Assembly: GCF_001718795.1 (NCBI RefSeq)
Contig: NZ_CP013437.1
Coordinates: forward strand, 62,001 to 126,000
Source: Burkholderia latens
GTDB taxonomy: Bacteria > Pseudomonadota > Gammaproteobacteria > Burkholderiales > Burkholderiaceae
Direction: 5' to 3'
Length of the DNA: 64,000 bases
Shown: in pieces, positions 30,501 to 37,367 of the stretch
Position numbering within the stretch: position 1 is the stretch's first letter
How the letters are laid out: every line of letters starts with the position of its first letter
Position numbers and translations under genes: made by a program
The notes under the pieces: generated by a model
What the model saw: the letters and a program-made list of their open reading frames with translations, nothing else
Database searches by the model: none
Told to the model about the DNA's origin: nothing

Positions 30501-32222
30501 GTCCATGTCCAGCGTGCCCGCCTTCACGTTCGACAGCGTCGTGCCCGTTTTGCCACCGGCCAGCGTCACCTTCGCCTTCGTCGTGCCGTCGTAGACCACC
30601 GCCAGCGACTCACCGGTCGTCTCGTCGATCGCGCCACCGCTCTTCAGCGATTCTTCCAGCGCACCCAGGCTCTCGTTCGTCGCGAACAGTTGCGCACCAT
30701 TTACCGCGTCCTTGCTCGTCGACGTGAGCGTGCCTGCCTTCACATTCGTGATCGTCGTGCCAGTCTTGCCGCCAGCCAGCGTCACCTTCGCCTTCGTCGT
30801 GCCGTCGTACGCCACCGCCAGCGACTCACCGGTCGTCTCGTCGATCACGCCACCGCCCTTCAGCGATTCTTCCAGCGCGCCCAGGCTCGCGTTTGTCGCG
30901 AACAGCTGCGCACCGTTCACCGCGTCCTTGCTCGTCGACGTCAACGTTGCCGCCTTCACGTTCGTGATCGTCGTGCCCGTCGTGCCGCCGGCCAGCGTGA
31001 CCTTGTCTTTCGTCGCGCCGTCGTACACCACCGCCGACAACGATTTGCCGTCTTCGCCGACCAGCCCCGACGACTTCAGTTGAGACACGTTCACCGCGTC
31101 CGTATCCAGCGTGCCGGCCTTCACGTTCGACAGCGTCGTGCCCGTCTTGCCGCCGGCCAGCGTCACTTTGTCCTTCGTCTCGCCGTCGTACACCACCGCG
31201 TTCCCGCCCGCGCCGCCACCGCTGGCCGCCGCGGCCGCCAGCGCGTCGCCCACGTTCGCGTATTGCTTGCCGTCAACCGTGTACACCGGCGCCTTGACGC
31301 TGCCGTCCGTGCCGATCCCGGCACCGCCGCCCAGCGCATCCGTCACGCCCTTGAGCTGGCTTATGTTCGCCGCATCAGTATCGAGGGTGCCCCGACCGAC
31401 GTTGACGATTTGACGCTCGAAACCGACGGTACCCACCGACACCGTCTGATCGCGGTCGCTTTCCGAATACGAACCCAAGGCAACGCTGTCCGCGCCAAGC
31501 GCGCTCGCGCTCATGCCGAGTGCTACCGCGTTCTCTGCCGTTGCGCTCGCCTGCAAGCCATGCGCGATTGCGCCAACCGCCGAAGCGACGGTCGAATCCC
31601 CCAACGCAAGCGAGGATTCCGCGGTTGCCTGCGCCTTGCGGCCCATCGCGTATGCGCCCCAACCGGCCGCCTTCGCCTCATTGCCGACCGCGATCGACGA
31701 CTTGCCGCTCGCGTTGGCAAGCGCGCCCACCGCGATCGCGCCTTGTTCGCCGTTGGCGGATGCGCTGGCACCGACGGCGACGTTGTTGGCCGTCGCGGCC
31801 GCGTTACCGCCTACCGCGACTGCACCGCCAAGCCCCGTCGACGAAGGGTGTGCGCTCGCATTACTGCCGATCGCGATCGATTTCTCGCCGAGCGCCGATG
31901 CGGCGTCCGTCCCGTCGCCAATTGCATCGATCTTGATATAGGCTTTATTGTCAGCCGCTACGCTGCGCGTACCGACGCCGGCAATCGGCGTCGACATCAC
32001 GGATTTTTCCTCCTCTGCGGTTGCCGTCTCTTCCGTCGGGAACTGCAAGGATTCTTCGGAAGGCGTTGCAAATGCCTGGCCGGAAGACGCCGCGATCAAC
32101 GCCAGCGCAACCTTCACTTGCACTTTCCCCGAGGACGATTTCGTGCGCCCATGTGCAATTTCCGATGCCGCACACCAGGTATTGGTGGATGCGTTCCATA
32201 CGACTCGATACGTCTTGTTCAC
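21582..32222 (-). CDS. Giant trimeric autotransporter adhesin (YadA/Hia type)
   Basis: About 3,546 aa. It begins with an ESPR-type extended signal (NKTYRVVWNASTNTWCAASE) and a hydrophobic signal core (VALALIAASSGQAFA). A YadA-like head made of AVAxGxxA heptad-type repeats follows. The very long stalk has DAVNVSQLK neck motifs alternating with VVYDGxTKDKVTLAGG and FATNESLGALEESLK modules, with a second head region near 29.0-29.9 kb. The last about 90 residues are the YadA anchor (AVAMGGEARITENLKMKAGVSLSSGG...ASYQW) that forms the trimeric 12-strand barrel. The start is GTG at 32222 with AGGAA 8 nt upstream; Met starts further upstream precede the ESPR and were rejected. It mediates attachment to host surfaces or matrix and autoaggregation by family. 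Confidence 0.93.
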   Translation of the reverse strand: MNKTYRVVWNASTNTWCAASEIAHGRTKSSSGKVQVKVALALIAASSGQAFATPSEESLQFPTEETATAEEEKSVMSTPIAGVGTRSVAADNKAYIKIDAIGDGTDAASALGEKSIAIGSNASAHPSSTGLGGAVAVGGNAAATANNVAVGASASANGEQGAIAVGALANASGKSSIAVGNEAKAAGWGAYAMGRKAQATAESSLALGDSTVASAVGAIAHGLQASATAENAVALGMSASALGADSVALGSYSESDRDQTVSVGTVGFERQIVNVGRGTLDTDAANISQLKGVTDALGGGAGIGTDGSVKAPVYTVDGKQYANVGDALAAAAASGGGAGGNAVVYDGETKDKVTLAGGKTGTTLSNVKAGTLDTDAVNVSQLKSSGLVGEDGKSLSAVVYDGATKDKVTLAGGTTGTTITNVKAATLTSTSKDAVNGAQLFATNASLGALEESLKGGGVIDETTGESLAVAYDGTTKAKVTLAGGKTGTTITNVKAGTLTSTSKDAVNGAQLFATNESLGALEESLKSGGAIDETTGESLAVVYDGTTKAKVTLAGGKTGTTLSNVKAGTLDMDAVNVSQLKSSGLIGEDGKSLSAVAYDKKDDGSTNFASVTLGGVGAKVPTALHNVAKGVATTDAVNVSQLKGVTDALGGGAGIGEDGSVTKPSYKVGDKTYNDVGAALQAANAGGNAGNAVQYDSDTKKTVTLGGTASTSPVSLKNLAQGVADTDAVNVQQLSKGLNDIKDEISSGLSDGTLPMKYIQVKASGMKANALGANSVAIGGNANATVDNAVAIGSGARARAFNSVALGINSVADQENTVSIGDTGSITRRIVNVSDGIDENDAVNMKQLADAIGALDTKTQRSVGKRMMQRNVESTPGSFVAVDGIGKDGDYPSVASLNGATSGTAMAAGVSSVAAGRDALAVGVQAVAGSDNSVALGSGAQTGADQPYAVAVGSGVTTNGAETVAVGSNAKANANRAVALGNNRVWALGQSSVAIGDGAKAQAGAVNGIAVGTGASVAVNIVDAMALGAGASATAAGGVALGSGAVANRGNALSVGSGTVQRQIINVAKGTASTDAVNVSQLKGVTDALGGGAAIGTDGSVKAPVYTVDGKEYANVGDALEAAAASGGGTSENAVVYDGATKDKVTLAGKTGTTLANVKAGTLDTDAVNVSQLKSSGLIGEDGKSLSAVVYDGATKDKVTLAGGKTGTTLSNVKAGTLDMDAVNVSQLKSSGLIGEDGKSLSAVVYDKKDDGSTNFASVTLGGAGAKVPTVLHNVAKGVATTDAVNVSQLKGVTDALGGGAAIGTDGSVKAPVYTVDGKEYANVGDALEAAAASGGGTSENAVVYDGTTKDKVTLSGGKTGTTLSNVKAGTLDTDAVNVSQLKSSGLIGEDGKSLSAVVYDGATKDKVTLAGGTTGTTITNVKAGALTSTSKDAVNGAQLFATNESLGALEESLKDGGVIDGTTGESLAVVYDGTTKDKVTLAGGKTGTTLSNVKAGTLDMDAVNVSQLKSSGLIGEDGKSLSAVVYDKKDDGSTNFASVTLGGAGAKVPTVLHNVAKGVATTDAVNVSQLKGVTDALGGGAAIGADGGVKAPVYTVDGKEYANVGDALEAAAASGGGTSENAVVYDGATKDKVTLAGKTGTTLSNVKAGTLDTDAVNVSQLKSSGLIGEDGKSLSAVVYDGATKDKVTLAGGTTGTTITNVKAGALTSTSKDAVNGAQLFATNESLGALEESLKDGGVIDGTTGESLAVVYDGTTKDKVTLAGGKTGTTLSNVKAGTLDMDAVNVSQLKSSGLIGEDGKSLSAVVYDKKDDGSTNFASVTLGGAGAKVPTALHNVAKGVATTDAVNVSQLKGVTDALGGGAAIGADGGVKAPVYTVDGKEYANVGDALEAAAASGGGTSENAVVYDGATKDKVTLAGKTGTTLSNVKAGTLDTDAVNVSQLKSSGLIGEDGKSLSAVVYDGATKDKVTLAGGTTGTTITNVKAGALTSTSKDAVNGAQLFATNESLGALEESLKDGGVIDGTTGESLAVVYDGATKDKVTLAGGKTGTTLSNVKAGTLDMDAVNVSQLKSSGLIGDDGKSLSAVVYDKKDDGSTNFASVTLGGAGAKVPTALHNVAKGVATTDAVNVSQLKGVTDALGGGAAIGTDGSVKAPVYTVDGKEYANVGDALEAAAASGGGTSENAVVYDGTTKDKVTLAGGKTGTTLSNVKAGTLDTDAVNVSQLKSSGLIGEDGKSLSAVVYDGATKDKVTLAGGKTGTTITNVKAGALSSTSNDAVNGAQLFATNESLGALEESLKDGGVIDGTTGESLAVVYDGTTKDKVTLAGGKTGTTLSNVKAGTLDMDAVNVSQLKSSGLIGEDGKSLSAVVYDGATKDKVTLAGGKTGTTLSNVKAGTLDMDAVNVSQLKSSGLIGEDGKSLSAVVYDSATKDKVTLAGGKTGTTLSNVKAGTLDTDAVNVSQLKSSGLIGEDGKSLSAVVYDKKDDGSTNFASVTLGGAGAKVPTVLHNVAKGVASTDAVNVSQLKGVTDALGGGAGIGADGSVKAPVYTVDGKEYANVGDALEAAAASGGGTSENAVVYDGTTKDKVTLAGGKTGTTITNVKAGALSSTSNDAVNGAQLFATNESLGALEESLKDGGVIDGTTGESLAVVYDGATKDKVTLSGGKTGTTLSNVKAGTLDMDAVNVSQLKSSGLIGEDGKSLSAVVYDGTTKDKVTLAGGKTGTTLSNVKAGTLDMDAVNVSQLKSSGLIGEDGKSLSAVVYDGATKDKVTLAGGTTGTTITNVKAGTLSSTSKDAVNGAQLFATNESLGALEESLKDGGVIDGTTGESLAVVYDGTTKDKVTLAGGKTGTTLSNVKAGTLDMDAVNVSQLKSSGLIGEDGKSLSAVVYDKKDDGSTNFASVTLGGAGAKVPTVLHNVAKGVASTDAVNVSQLKGVTDALGGGAGIGTDGGVKAPVYTVDGKEYANVGDALEAAAASGGGTSENAVVYDGATKDKVTLAGKTGTLINNVANGSLTADSSDAVNGAQLNAVAKSVSEHFGAGAALDTATGKITAPSYTLAGANGGTETYHNVGDALENLDGRTSENTNQIDSLQRSLANAVQYDDETHAEVTFGGKGAAAPVTLKNVADGADDTDAVNVRQLKSAGLIGGDGTLLAAVTYDKHDDGTTNYSSVTLGGADATAPVTLHNVAKGVASTDAVNVSQLTGVTTALGGGAKLDPQTGEIVAPTYEVGGNTYHNVGDAFTDIDNRVTNIQNNLGESVNLAGVVAYDKHPDGTPNFGSLTLGNGVVSGPVTLTNVADGKSQYDAVNYGQLSALQGQVDEIHDRVIAAEVPGGSGAAVGNGLIDGTGGKGDTAGDVVAPKPGTGNANVSAGSNSQVANGVNDGTAVGAHASVKSNGGTAIGQGATVSAGASNAVAIGQGSVANEANTVSIGSDGHTRRLVNVADGVKATDAVSKGQFDRAMGGMQGQIDGMARNAYSGVAAATALTMIPGVDPGKNLSFGIGAASYKGYQAVAMGGEARITENLKMKAGVSLSSGGNVVGAGASYQW
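23240..31400 (-). repeat. Mosaic tandem repeat array in the autotransporter stalk, with an exact 840-bp core period
   Basis: The same landmark (TTGCCGTC[A/G]ACCG on the plus strand) recurs at 23344, 24568, 25741, 26581, 27421, 28264, 28888 and 31267. Three consecutive spacings are 840, 840 and 843 bp (280-281 codons), and long stretches are base-identical between the 26.6 and 27.4 kb copies. Other spacings differ by whole modules, so frame is kept throughout. Confidence 0.92.
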
Positions 32223-32379
32223 GTAAGCGGTTCCTATTGAGAAGATGACTGGCAAATCGATTGCCGGGATAGCTCGATGCAGCGGCAAAGAGGAGGCGAC
32301 GCATCGTCGGATGCGCGAATTCGCGCAGGCGACAGGCATGCGAGTCACAACGTCTTATTCACGCACACGAAATCTATTT

Positions 32380-32625
32380 AAATCCGCACGGTATCGTGCT
32401 GAAAAAATAATTTAGAATTATATGAGTGCGAAATCGGGTGATGAAATAGGACGATTACCATTTGCATTATTTAGGCGGCTAGTACTCGTCTTATTTATTT
32501 TGGAGATAATTTAACTCAATAAAGCGATTTTCTCGAAGGGGATGGCGTTGAAAAGTTAAATCTCTTTAAACATTTTCCGCCCAAATCACTCATGGCAGAT
32601 TCTTTTATTTAAAGTCTCTTCAACC
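32380..32625 (-). promoter_or_regulatory. AT-rich upstream region of the autotransporter gene
   Basis: A strikingly AT-rich block (AATTATATGAG, TTATTTATTTTGGAG, TTAAATCTCTTTAAAC) in an otherwise GC-rich window, 160-400 bp before the adhesin start. It probably contains the adhesin promoter and is the kind of sequence bound by H-NS/MvaT-type silencers. I could not choose a single -35/-10 pair. Confidence 0.5.
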
Positions 32626-33690
32626 AACGAGTGAGCACGCAGACAACTTGGCTGTCGAGCGCATCGAGCCGTAGTCAGGAGCAGGAAGCTTGGGAAGTGT
32701 TGGCGGAAGGTCCGAGTCGGCGCAGCTCGGCGGCTGCGCGACGCGTAGTGCCGCCCCGTCGATACGAGCGCCAATGATCGGAGTTGCGGTGCGCGTCACG
32801 ATGTATCGCGCACGCCGTACGTCGAAGCGTCCGCTGACTATGCGTCTGTGCCCCCGCGAAACCGGAATCCTCGGCATGGGGCGCCCCGCCGACCAATCCA
32901 CATGTCCCGCGCGTCGATCGACAAGTCGAATGCAGCCAAATCCGCAACCGGGGTCGCCGCAGAGGCAAGGCCGACGCTCGCCACGTCCCGCAACAGCGCG
33001 GGCATGCCGGCGCGCTGCAGCTCGATGTGACTGTGCAGGGGGCAGACCGCGTCGATTGGTCCGGCCGCATCAGCGACTTCATCGCACTGTGGCGATTCTG
33101 TGGGGCCGCGCGACCCGATCGGGTGTGTCCGACCGCCGATCGGTCCGGGAAGTTGCCGCGCATGTCTCTCGTCCACGGTTACTCGACCAACGTGACGCTC
33201 CGCCGCGAATCGCGTGCACGATCGCATCCCGCCGAGACGGTTGACCCGCTTCGGGCGCGCTCCATACCGGCGGATTGGCTCTGGCAACGACGCACGCGTT
33301 CATGACATGGGCTGAATGAAATGAGCGGCGTATCGCTCTCGTCGTCGACGGACGTTCGTCGGCGAAGCAGAAGAGCGCAATCGGCTCCAATACCGGTCTG
33401 GGCCAGGATGTGGCGCACCGGCTCTTCGAACAGGGACGCATCGTCGCGGGAAAATGTCTTCTGCAACCAGCGCCTCCATCACCGCTTCCCGTTCGGCATA
33501 TCGCAGCGCAGCAGGCTGAACGGCCAGATGTTGCATCTCGAAGGCGCGCGCAGTTTCCCGAGATCGCCGCCAACCGAATCCATGATTTTTCGCGAAATTT
33601 CAAGCGGCACGCCAAATCCCGTACGTAAACGACGATTACGCTCAAGAGCAAGCGGCCGGTACGCTGCCCGCAATCCGGTCATGCCGGTCC
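32626..33690 (-). pseudogene. Decayed coding remnants, possibly including a sensor kinase end
   Basis: Protein-like pieces on the minus strand jump between frames. At about 33479-33682 GFGVPLEISRKIMDSVGGDL resembles the G2 box of a histidine-kinase ATPase domain. Around 33390-33466 EDIFPRR / KTFSRDDASLFEEPVRHIL is read in two frames. Segments at 32.65-33.2 kb (GMPALLRDVASVGLASAATP) also look like former coding sequence. No start-to-stop gene is supported. The kinase idea is tentative. Confidence 0.3.
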
Positions 33691-34177
33691 ACGTTTAAGT
33701 GAAACCGTGTCATCGTGCCTTCCGCCGCCCGGGGTCATCCGAAGTATGTGCAACCTTAATTGGTCGAACTTGATCAAGTGTTTCAAATACATGCAGTTAG
33801 AGCCTCATTGTTTTAATTTTGAATGGATTTCCATTTTTCGCACGCCTTGTCATCCGTCATTTCATTTCCTATAAATCACTGGTACCAAATCGATCGAGAA
33901 GAAAACGGCGACACCCGAGACCATTGCGCCAATAGAAGGAATCGAATATTCGGCATTCGTTGATCCCATGCATGCACCGTGGCTTGCCTTCGTGGGCGTG
34001 CCCCTTGGCGTCGCCCCGCGCCGTCATGGTTGATCTGCGATCGCCCACCGGATCCGAACACCATGCAATTCATCGGCATCGCAGCCTTTGACGATGCCGG
34101 CGCGCCATGCGTCCGAAAACGCATGAGGTTGTTCTCGAAGGCACGGGGAAGCATCCAATCTCTTCAAGGTGAGAAAA
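33691..34177. promoter_or_regulatory. AT-rich region upstream of the unknown 146-aa gene
   Basis: Contains a second AT-rich patch at about 33750-33890 (TTTTAATTTTGAATGG, TTTCATTTCCTATAAATCAC). It must include the promoter of the gene at 34178, but no defined elements were assigned. No other gene is seen. Confidence 0.4.
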
Positions 34178-34618
34178 ATGAATCTCAATCCGATCGAAAA
34201 TAAGCCGCACGGGACCTTTGCCGAATTCGCCAATACTGTCCCTGTTTCTGCCAGTGTGGTCGATACGTTCAAAATGGCGCTCTATCACGACGGCGTGCAA
34301 TTGGGCTGGCTCGGCCAAAACAGCGGCGAATGGGCCGTTCTCGTCGATTCCGCCGCGAAAGCGTTGATGCTCGAACAATACCCCTATAACGGCGTGACGT
34401 ATTACCGGATCCGCGGCACCAGTCGATATATGTCCGTCAGCAACAATGCCTATGTCGGTTTCTATAACTGGATCGGCGCGCGCGGATGGACGCGCCAGGG
34501 CTCGATTCTGGTTTCCGATTTCAATCACCAGAAGCTGTCGCTCTATTCCAAGGACAACGCGTATCTATATGCGTGGGACGCGTACACCGTGCTCGATGTG
34601 AAGTTCGACGAGCAATAA
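34178..34618 (+). CDS. Unknown 146-aa beta-rich protein next to a patatin-like lipase
   Basis: Not recognised. No signal peptide or TM helix. After about 25 residues the sequence alternates hydrophobic and polar residues with many aromatics: FKMALYHDGVQLGWLGQNSG, YYRIRGTSRYMSVSNNAYVG, FYNWIGARGWTR, KLSLYSKDNAYLYAWDAYTV. The roughly 40-residue periodicity of Y/W-containing strands suggests a beta-trefoil or similar beta-barrel, as in lectins and some pore-forming or carrier proteins. AAGGTGAG precedes ATG 34178. A patatin gene follows 139 bp later on the same strand. Base composition is less GC-rich than the neighbours, hinting at acquisition. Function is open; a binding or partner protein of the lipase is only a guess. 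Confidence 0.75.
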   Translation: MNLNPIENKPHGTFAEFANTVPVSASVVDTFKMALYHDGVQLGWLGQNSGEWAVLVDSAAKALMLEQYPYNGVTYYRIRGTSRYMSVSNNAYVGFYNWIGARGWTRQGSILVSDFNHQKLSLYSKDNAYLYAWDAYTVLDVKFDEQ

Positions 34619-34757
34619 CAACCGGCGCGTCGCCCATTGGCTTCAATTTGTGGCGCCGACGCAGTGCAACAAGCGGGTGCCCCATCGGTGATGCGGGTGG
34701 GCTGCCCGCCGCGTTGCGCCATTCATGTTCATTTCACAATCGAAACGGGGAAACACG

Positions 34758-35747
34758 ATGGCCTTCAAGATTCTCAGTTGCGACGGCGGCGGTATCCGGG
34801 GATTGATCACCGCCCTGCTCATCCAGGATCTCGACCGGCGCAGCCGGATCATTGCGAGCGCTGACGGCTTCGCGGGCACGTCGACGGGCGGCTTGATCGC
34901 CCTGGGGCTGGCGCGCGGCGTATCGATTTCAGAGATCGTCGATATCTACAGGACGAAGGGTTCGGTCATCTTCCGGGAAAACGGCGCATGGCTCGCGCAG
35001 AAGCAAGCACTCGAACAGGACGCGGTGCTCGCTGGGCCGGGCGTGTTCCAGTGCCAGTATGTCAACACCGGGCTGCAGGATGTTGCCAAGTCGCTGGTCG
35101 GCAACGGGAAGCTGGCCGATCTGCCGCGCTTCGTCGCGATCAATTCTGCGCGCCTGTGGGATCCGCCAACCAAGAGCTGGGCTCCGTGCACCTTCTCGAA
35201 CGGAAACGGCAACGCCTATCGCAATGTGAGCCTGTTCGATGCTGCACTCGCCACGTCGGCTGCACCGACTTATTTTCCGCCGTACGAAATCGCCGGGCTC
35301 GGCTATTTCGCCGATGGCGGCGTGTTCGCGAACAATCCGTCCGTGTCCGCCATTGCCGAGGCGCTGGGCACCGGTCGCGCAGGCACGCTGGATGATGTGC
35401 GCCTGCTGTCGCTCGGCACCGGAACCAGCCCCGCAGGCATTCCTCCGAACGCGATCGGCAACCCGTTGACCTGGGGCGTCTCGAAATGGCTGTTGCCGTT
35501 CGAAAGCGGAAGCGTACCGGCAGCGGCCCTGCTCGGGCTAACGATGGATACGACGGCGACGATCGCCGCACAACAAGTCGGGCAGATACTGAACAAGAAC
35601 TACCAGCGCGGGAATTTCGTCCTCGGTCAACCCGTCGGCCTCGACGACTGGGAAAAAACTCCGATACTGGAGAAGGAAACCCAGGCGTATATGAGAACTG
35701 CCGAGTGGGAACGTGTTTGCCAGTGGGTCGCGCAATTCTGGCGCTGA
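34758..35747 (+). CDS. Patatin-like phospholipase
   Basis: 329 aa. The complete catalytic set is visible. Oxyanion loop CDGGGIRG lies at about 8-15, the nucleophile elbow GTSTGG (Ser about 41) follows, and ADGGVFANNPS carries the dyad Asp. The fold core is compact, with no extra domain, signal peptide or TM segment. Such enzymes cleave acyl chains from phospholipids, either as secreted toxins or in cell-internal defence and turnover. GGGGAAACACG precedes the ATG at 34758. The short 11-residue upstream extension was rejected because it lacks a ribosome site. Its partner may be the unknown protein 139 bp upstream. No CD-NTase, VgrG or immunity gene is adjacent, so a defence or effector role is not supported by context. 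Confidence 0.9.
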   Translation: MAFKILSCDGGGIRGLITALLIQDLDRRSRIIASADGFAGTSTGGLIALGLARGVSISEIVDIYRTKGSVIFRENGAWLAQKQALEQDAVLAGPGVFQCQYVNTGLQDVAKSLVGNGKLADLPRFVAINSARLWDPPTKSWAPCTFSNGNGNAYRNVSLFDAALATSAAPTYFPPYEIAGLGYFADGGVFANNPSVSAIAEALGTGRAGTLDDVRLLSLGTGTSPAGIPPNAIGNPLTWGVSKWLLPFESGSVPAAALLGLTMDTTATIAAQQVGQILNKNYQRGNFVLGQPVGLDDWEKTPILEKETQAYMRTAEWERVCQWVAQFWR

Positions 35748-36255
35748 TTGCGCACCGATTGCACGGGTTCATCGCGATGCTTCCGCTCGCTTGCAGACAG
35801 GCGGGCGGACACTACGCGATCGTCGGCATGCCGCGCTGGGACAGAAGGAAATCATTGCACGGCAGCGTCCTTCGATGACCGATGCATGTGCGTGACTCGT
35901 TTCATCCTCGCGCGCACGCGCTCCCCGCGCCCGTATTCGGGCGCACGGCGCGCGTGTTCGATGCCGGTGTCGCCATCCCGATTGTGGAACCGACGGAAGC
36001 GCTTCCCTCCACTGCGCGGCACGTGCCGCCAGCCCGCGACCTGCTTGTGCCGGCATCGCCCATGATCCCGCCGCCGCGGATGGCGGGCCTGTTCCGGTCG
36101 ATTCAGCCGACGACTGGAGCGCATCGACGCCGGCGCGCAAGCCCGACCGGGCGCGCCCCTCGGCGACGCACTCAGGTGCAGGCGACGCCGGACGTTCGAT
36201 CACGGTCCGCCCGTCTTGGAGTCGGTGCAAGCCCGGGCCGCCGATGTGACCCGCA
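35748..36255. other. Gene-poor stretch
   Basis: 508 bp after the patatin gene. Open frames on both strands are Arg/Ala-rich compositional shadows. Nothing recognisable apart from the LysR remnant that begins at 36256. Confidence 0.45.
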
Positions 36256-36420
36256 TGTCGATCAACGTGCGGGACGCGGCCGACAGGCGGCGATGCGGCG
36301 CATACACGACGGAAAACGGACGTGTGCGGCCCACGGAGGGGCGGCACTTTGACGAGATGTCCGGCGCTGAGCCGCCCCTGAACGATGAAGTCATAGGTCT
36401 GGCAGATACCGGCGCGCAGC
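36256..36420 (-). pseudogene. LysR C-terminal remnant, frameshifted
   Basis: On the minus strand GICQTYDFIVQGRLSAGHLVKV (about 36326-36410) continues in another frame as RTRPFSVVYAPHRRLSAASRTLIDM (about 36256-36328). Together these match the end of LysR effector domains (GICQ...L..G.LV.VLP...RPFSVVYAPHRRLSAA.RTLIDM). A frameshift lies near 36328. No N-terminal domain is present upstream. Confidence 0.65.
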
Positions 36421-36479
36421 CGGGCACTGTCGCGCGCACGCCGGGAATGCGCGTGCGTGCCAACCCGCATCGATGCATG

Positions 36480-37367
36480 TCAGTGCTGGATTCCCCAGCG
36501 GCGCACCGTCACGCGCTCGAGCGTATCGAACACGACGTGCTCGACCAGCAGTCCGATCACGATGACCGCCGCGAGACCTGCAAACACGCGATCGGTATAC
36601 AACTCGTTGCGGTTCTGGAAGATGTACCAGCCGAGCCCGCCCTGCCCCGCGCTCGCGCCGAACACGAGTTCCGCCGCGATCAGCGTGCGCCATGCGAACG
36701 CCCAGCCGACGCGCAGCCCGGACAGGATCGACGGCAGCGCGGCCGGCACGAGAATCAGCGCGATTTGCCGCAGCCCGGTGAGGCCATAGTTCCGCCCGGC
36801 CATCTGCAGCGTCGCCGGTACGCCGGCGAAACCCGTATACATGCTGAGCGCGAGCGGCCACAGCACCGCGTGCACGAGCACGAACAGCAGGCTGCCGGCG
36901 CCGAGGCCGAACCACAGCAGCGCGATCGGCAGCAATGCGATCGACGGCAGCGGGTTGAACATCGACGTGAGCATCGACAGCACGTCACGGCCGATGCGCG
37001 TCGATACCGCGACCGACGTCAGCGCGAACGCGAACAGCACGCCGAGCGCATAGCCCCGCAACAGCACCGACATCGAAATGCCCGTCTTCACCAGCAGTTC
37101 GCCCGACGCGATGCCCTGCACGAACGCCGCGAGCGTCGCGCCGAAAGTCGGCACGAGCAGATCGTTCGCGACGATGCGCGCGACGATCTCCCACGCGGCG
37201 ATCAGCACCAGCGCGATCAGCGCGCGGCGAAACACGCTCGAACCGACGACGCGGCGCGCGAGCGGTGCAGGCACTTCACGTTCGGCCTCGGGCAGCGCGT
37301 CGAGTGTGTGCACGTATTCCGCTCGCACCGGCGGCAGCGGCGGGATGGCAGGATCGATCGCGTTCAT
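36480..37367 (-). CDS. ABC permease, sulfonate/taurine type
   Basis: 295 aa inner-membrane subunit. A cytoplasmic N-terminus of about 55 residues precedes about six TM helices. The coupling-loop signature PLPSIALLPIALLWFGLG and the EAA region (AGRNYGLTGLRQIALILVPAALPSILSGLRVG) that docks on the ATPase are clear. The start at 37367 overlaps the ATPase stop by four bases (ATGA). Last gene of the leftward TauD-SBP-ATPase-permease operon. Substrate class (sulfonate, taurine or nitrate-like) is inferred from the dioxygenase in the same operon. Confidence 0.9.
   Translation of the reverse strand: MNAIDPAIPPLPPVRAEYVHTLDALPEAEREVPAPLARRVVGSSVFRRALIALVLIAAWEIVARIVANDLLVPTFGATLAAFVQGIASGELLVKTGISMSVLLRGYALGVLFAFALTSVAVSTRIGRDVLSMLTSMFNPLPSIALLPIALLWFGLGAGSLLFVLVHAVLWPLALSMYTGFAGVPATLQMAGRNYGLTGLRQIALILVPAALPSILSGLRVGWAFAWRTLIAAELVFGASAGQGGLGWYIFQNRNELYTDRVFAGLAAVIVIGLLVEHVVFDTLERVTVRRWGIQH

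Noticed and set aside
34178..35747. CBASS-type defence (CapV patatin effector)
   Set aside because: No CD-NTase or other signalling gene is adjacent; the partner gene is not a nucleotidyltransferase.
9664..36420. The 9.7 kb LysR N-terminal part and the 36.3 kb LysR C-terminal part as one gene split by an insertion
   Set aside because: Both are on the minus strand, but the C-terminal piece lies upstream of the N-terminal piece, so a simple insertion cannot explain them.
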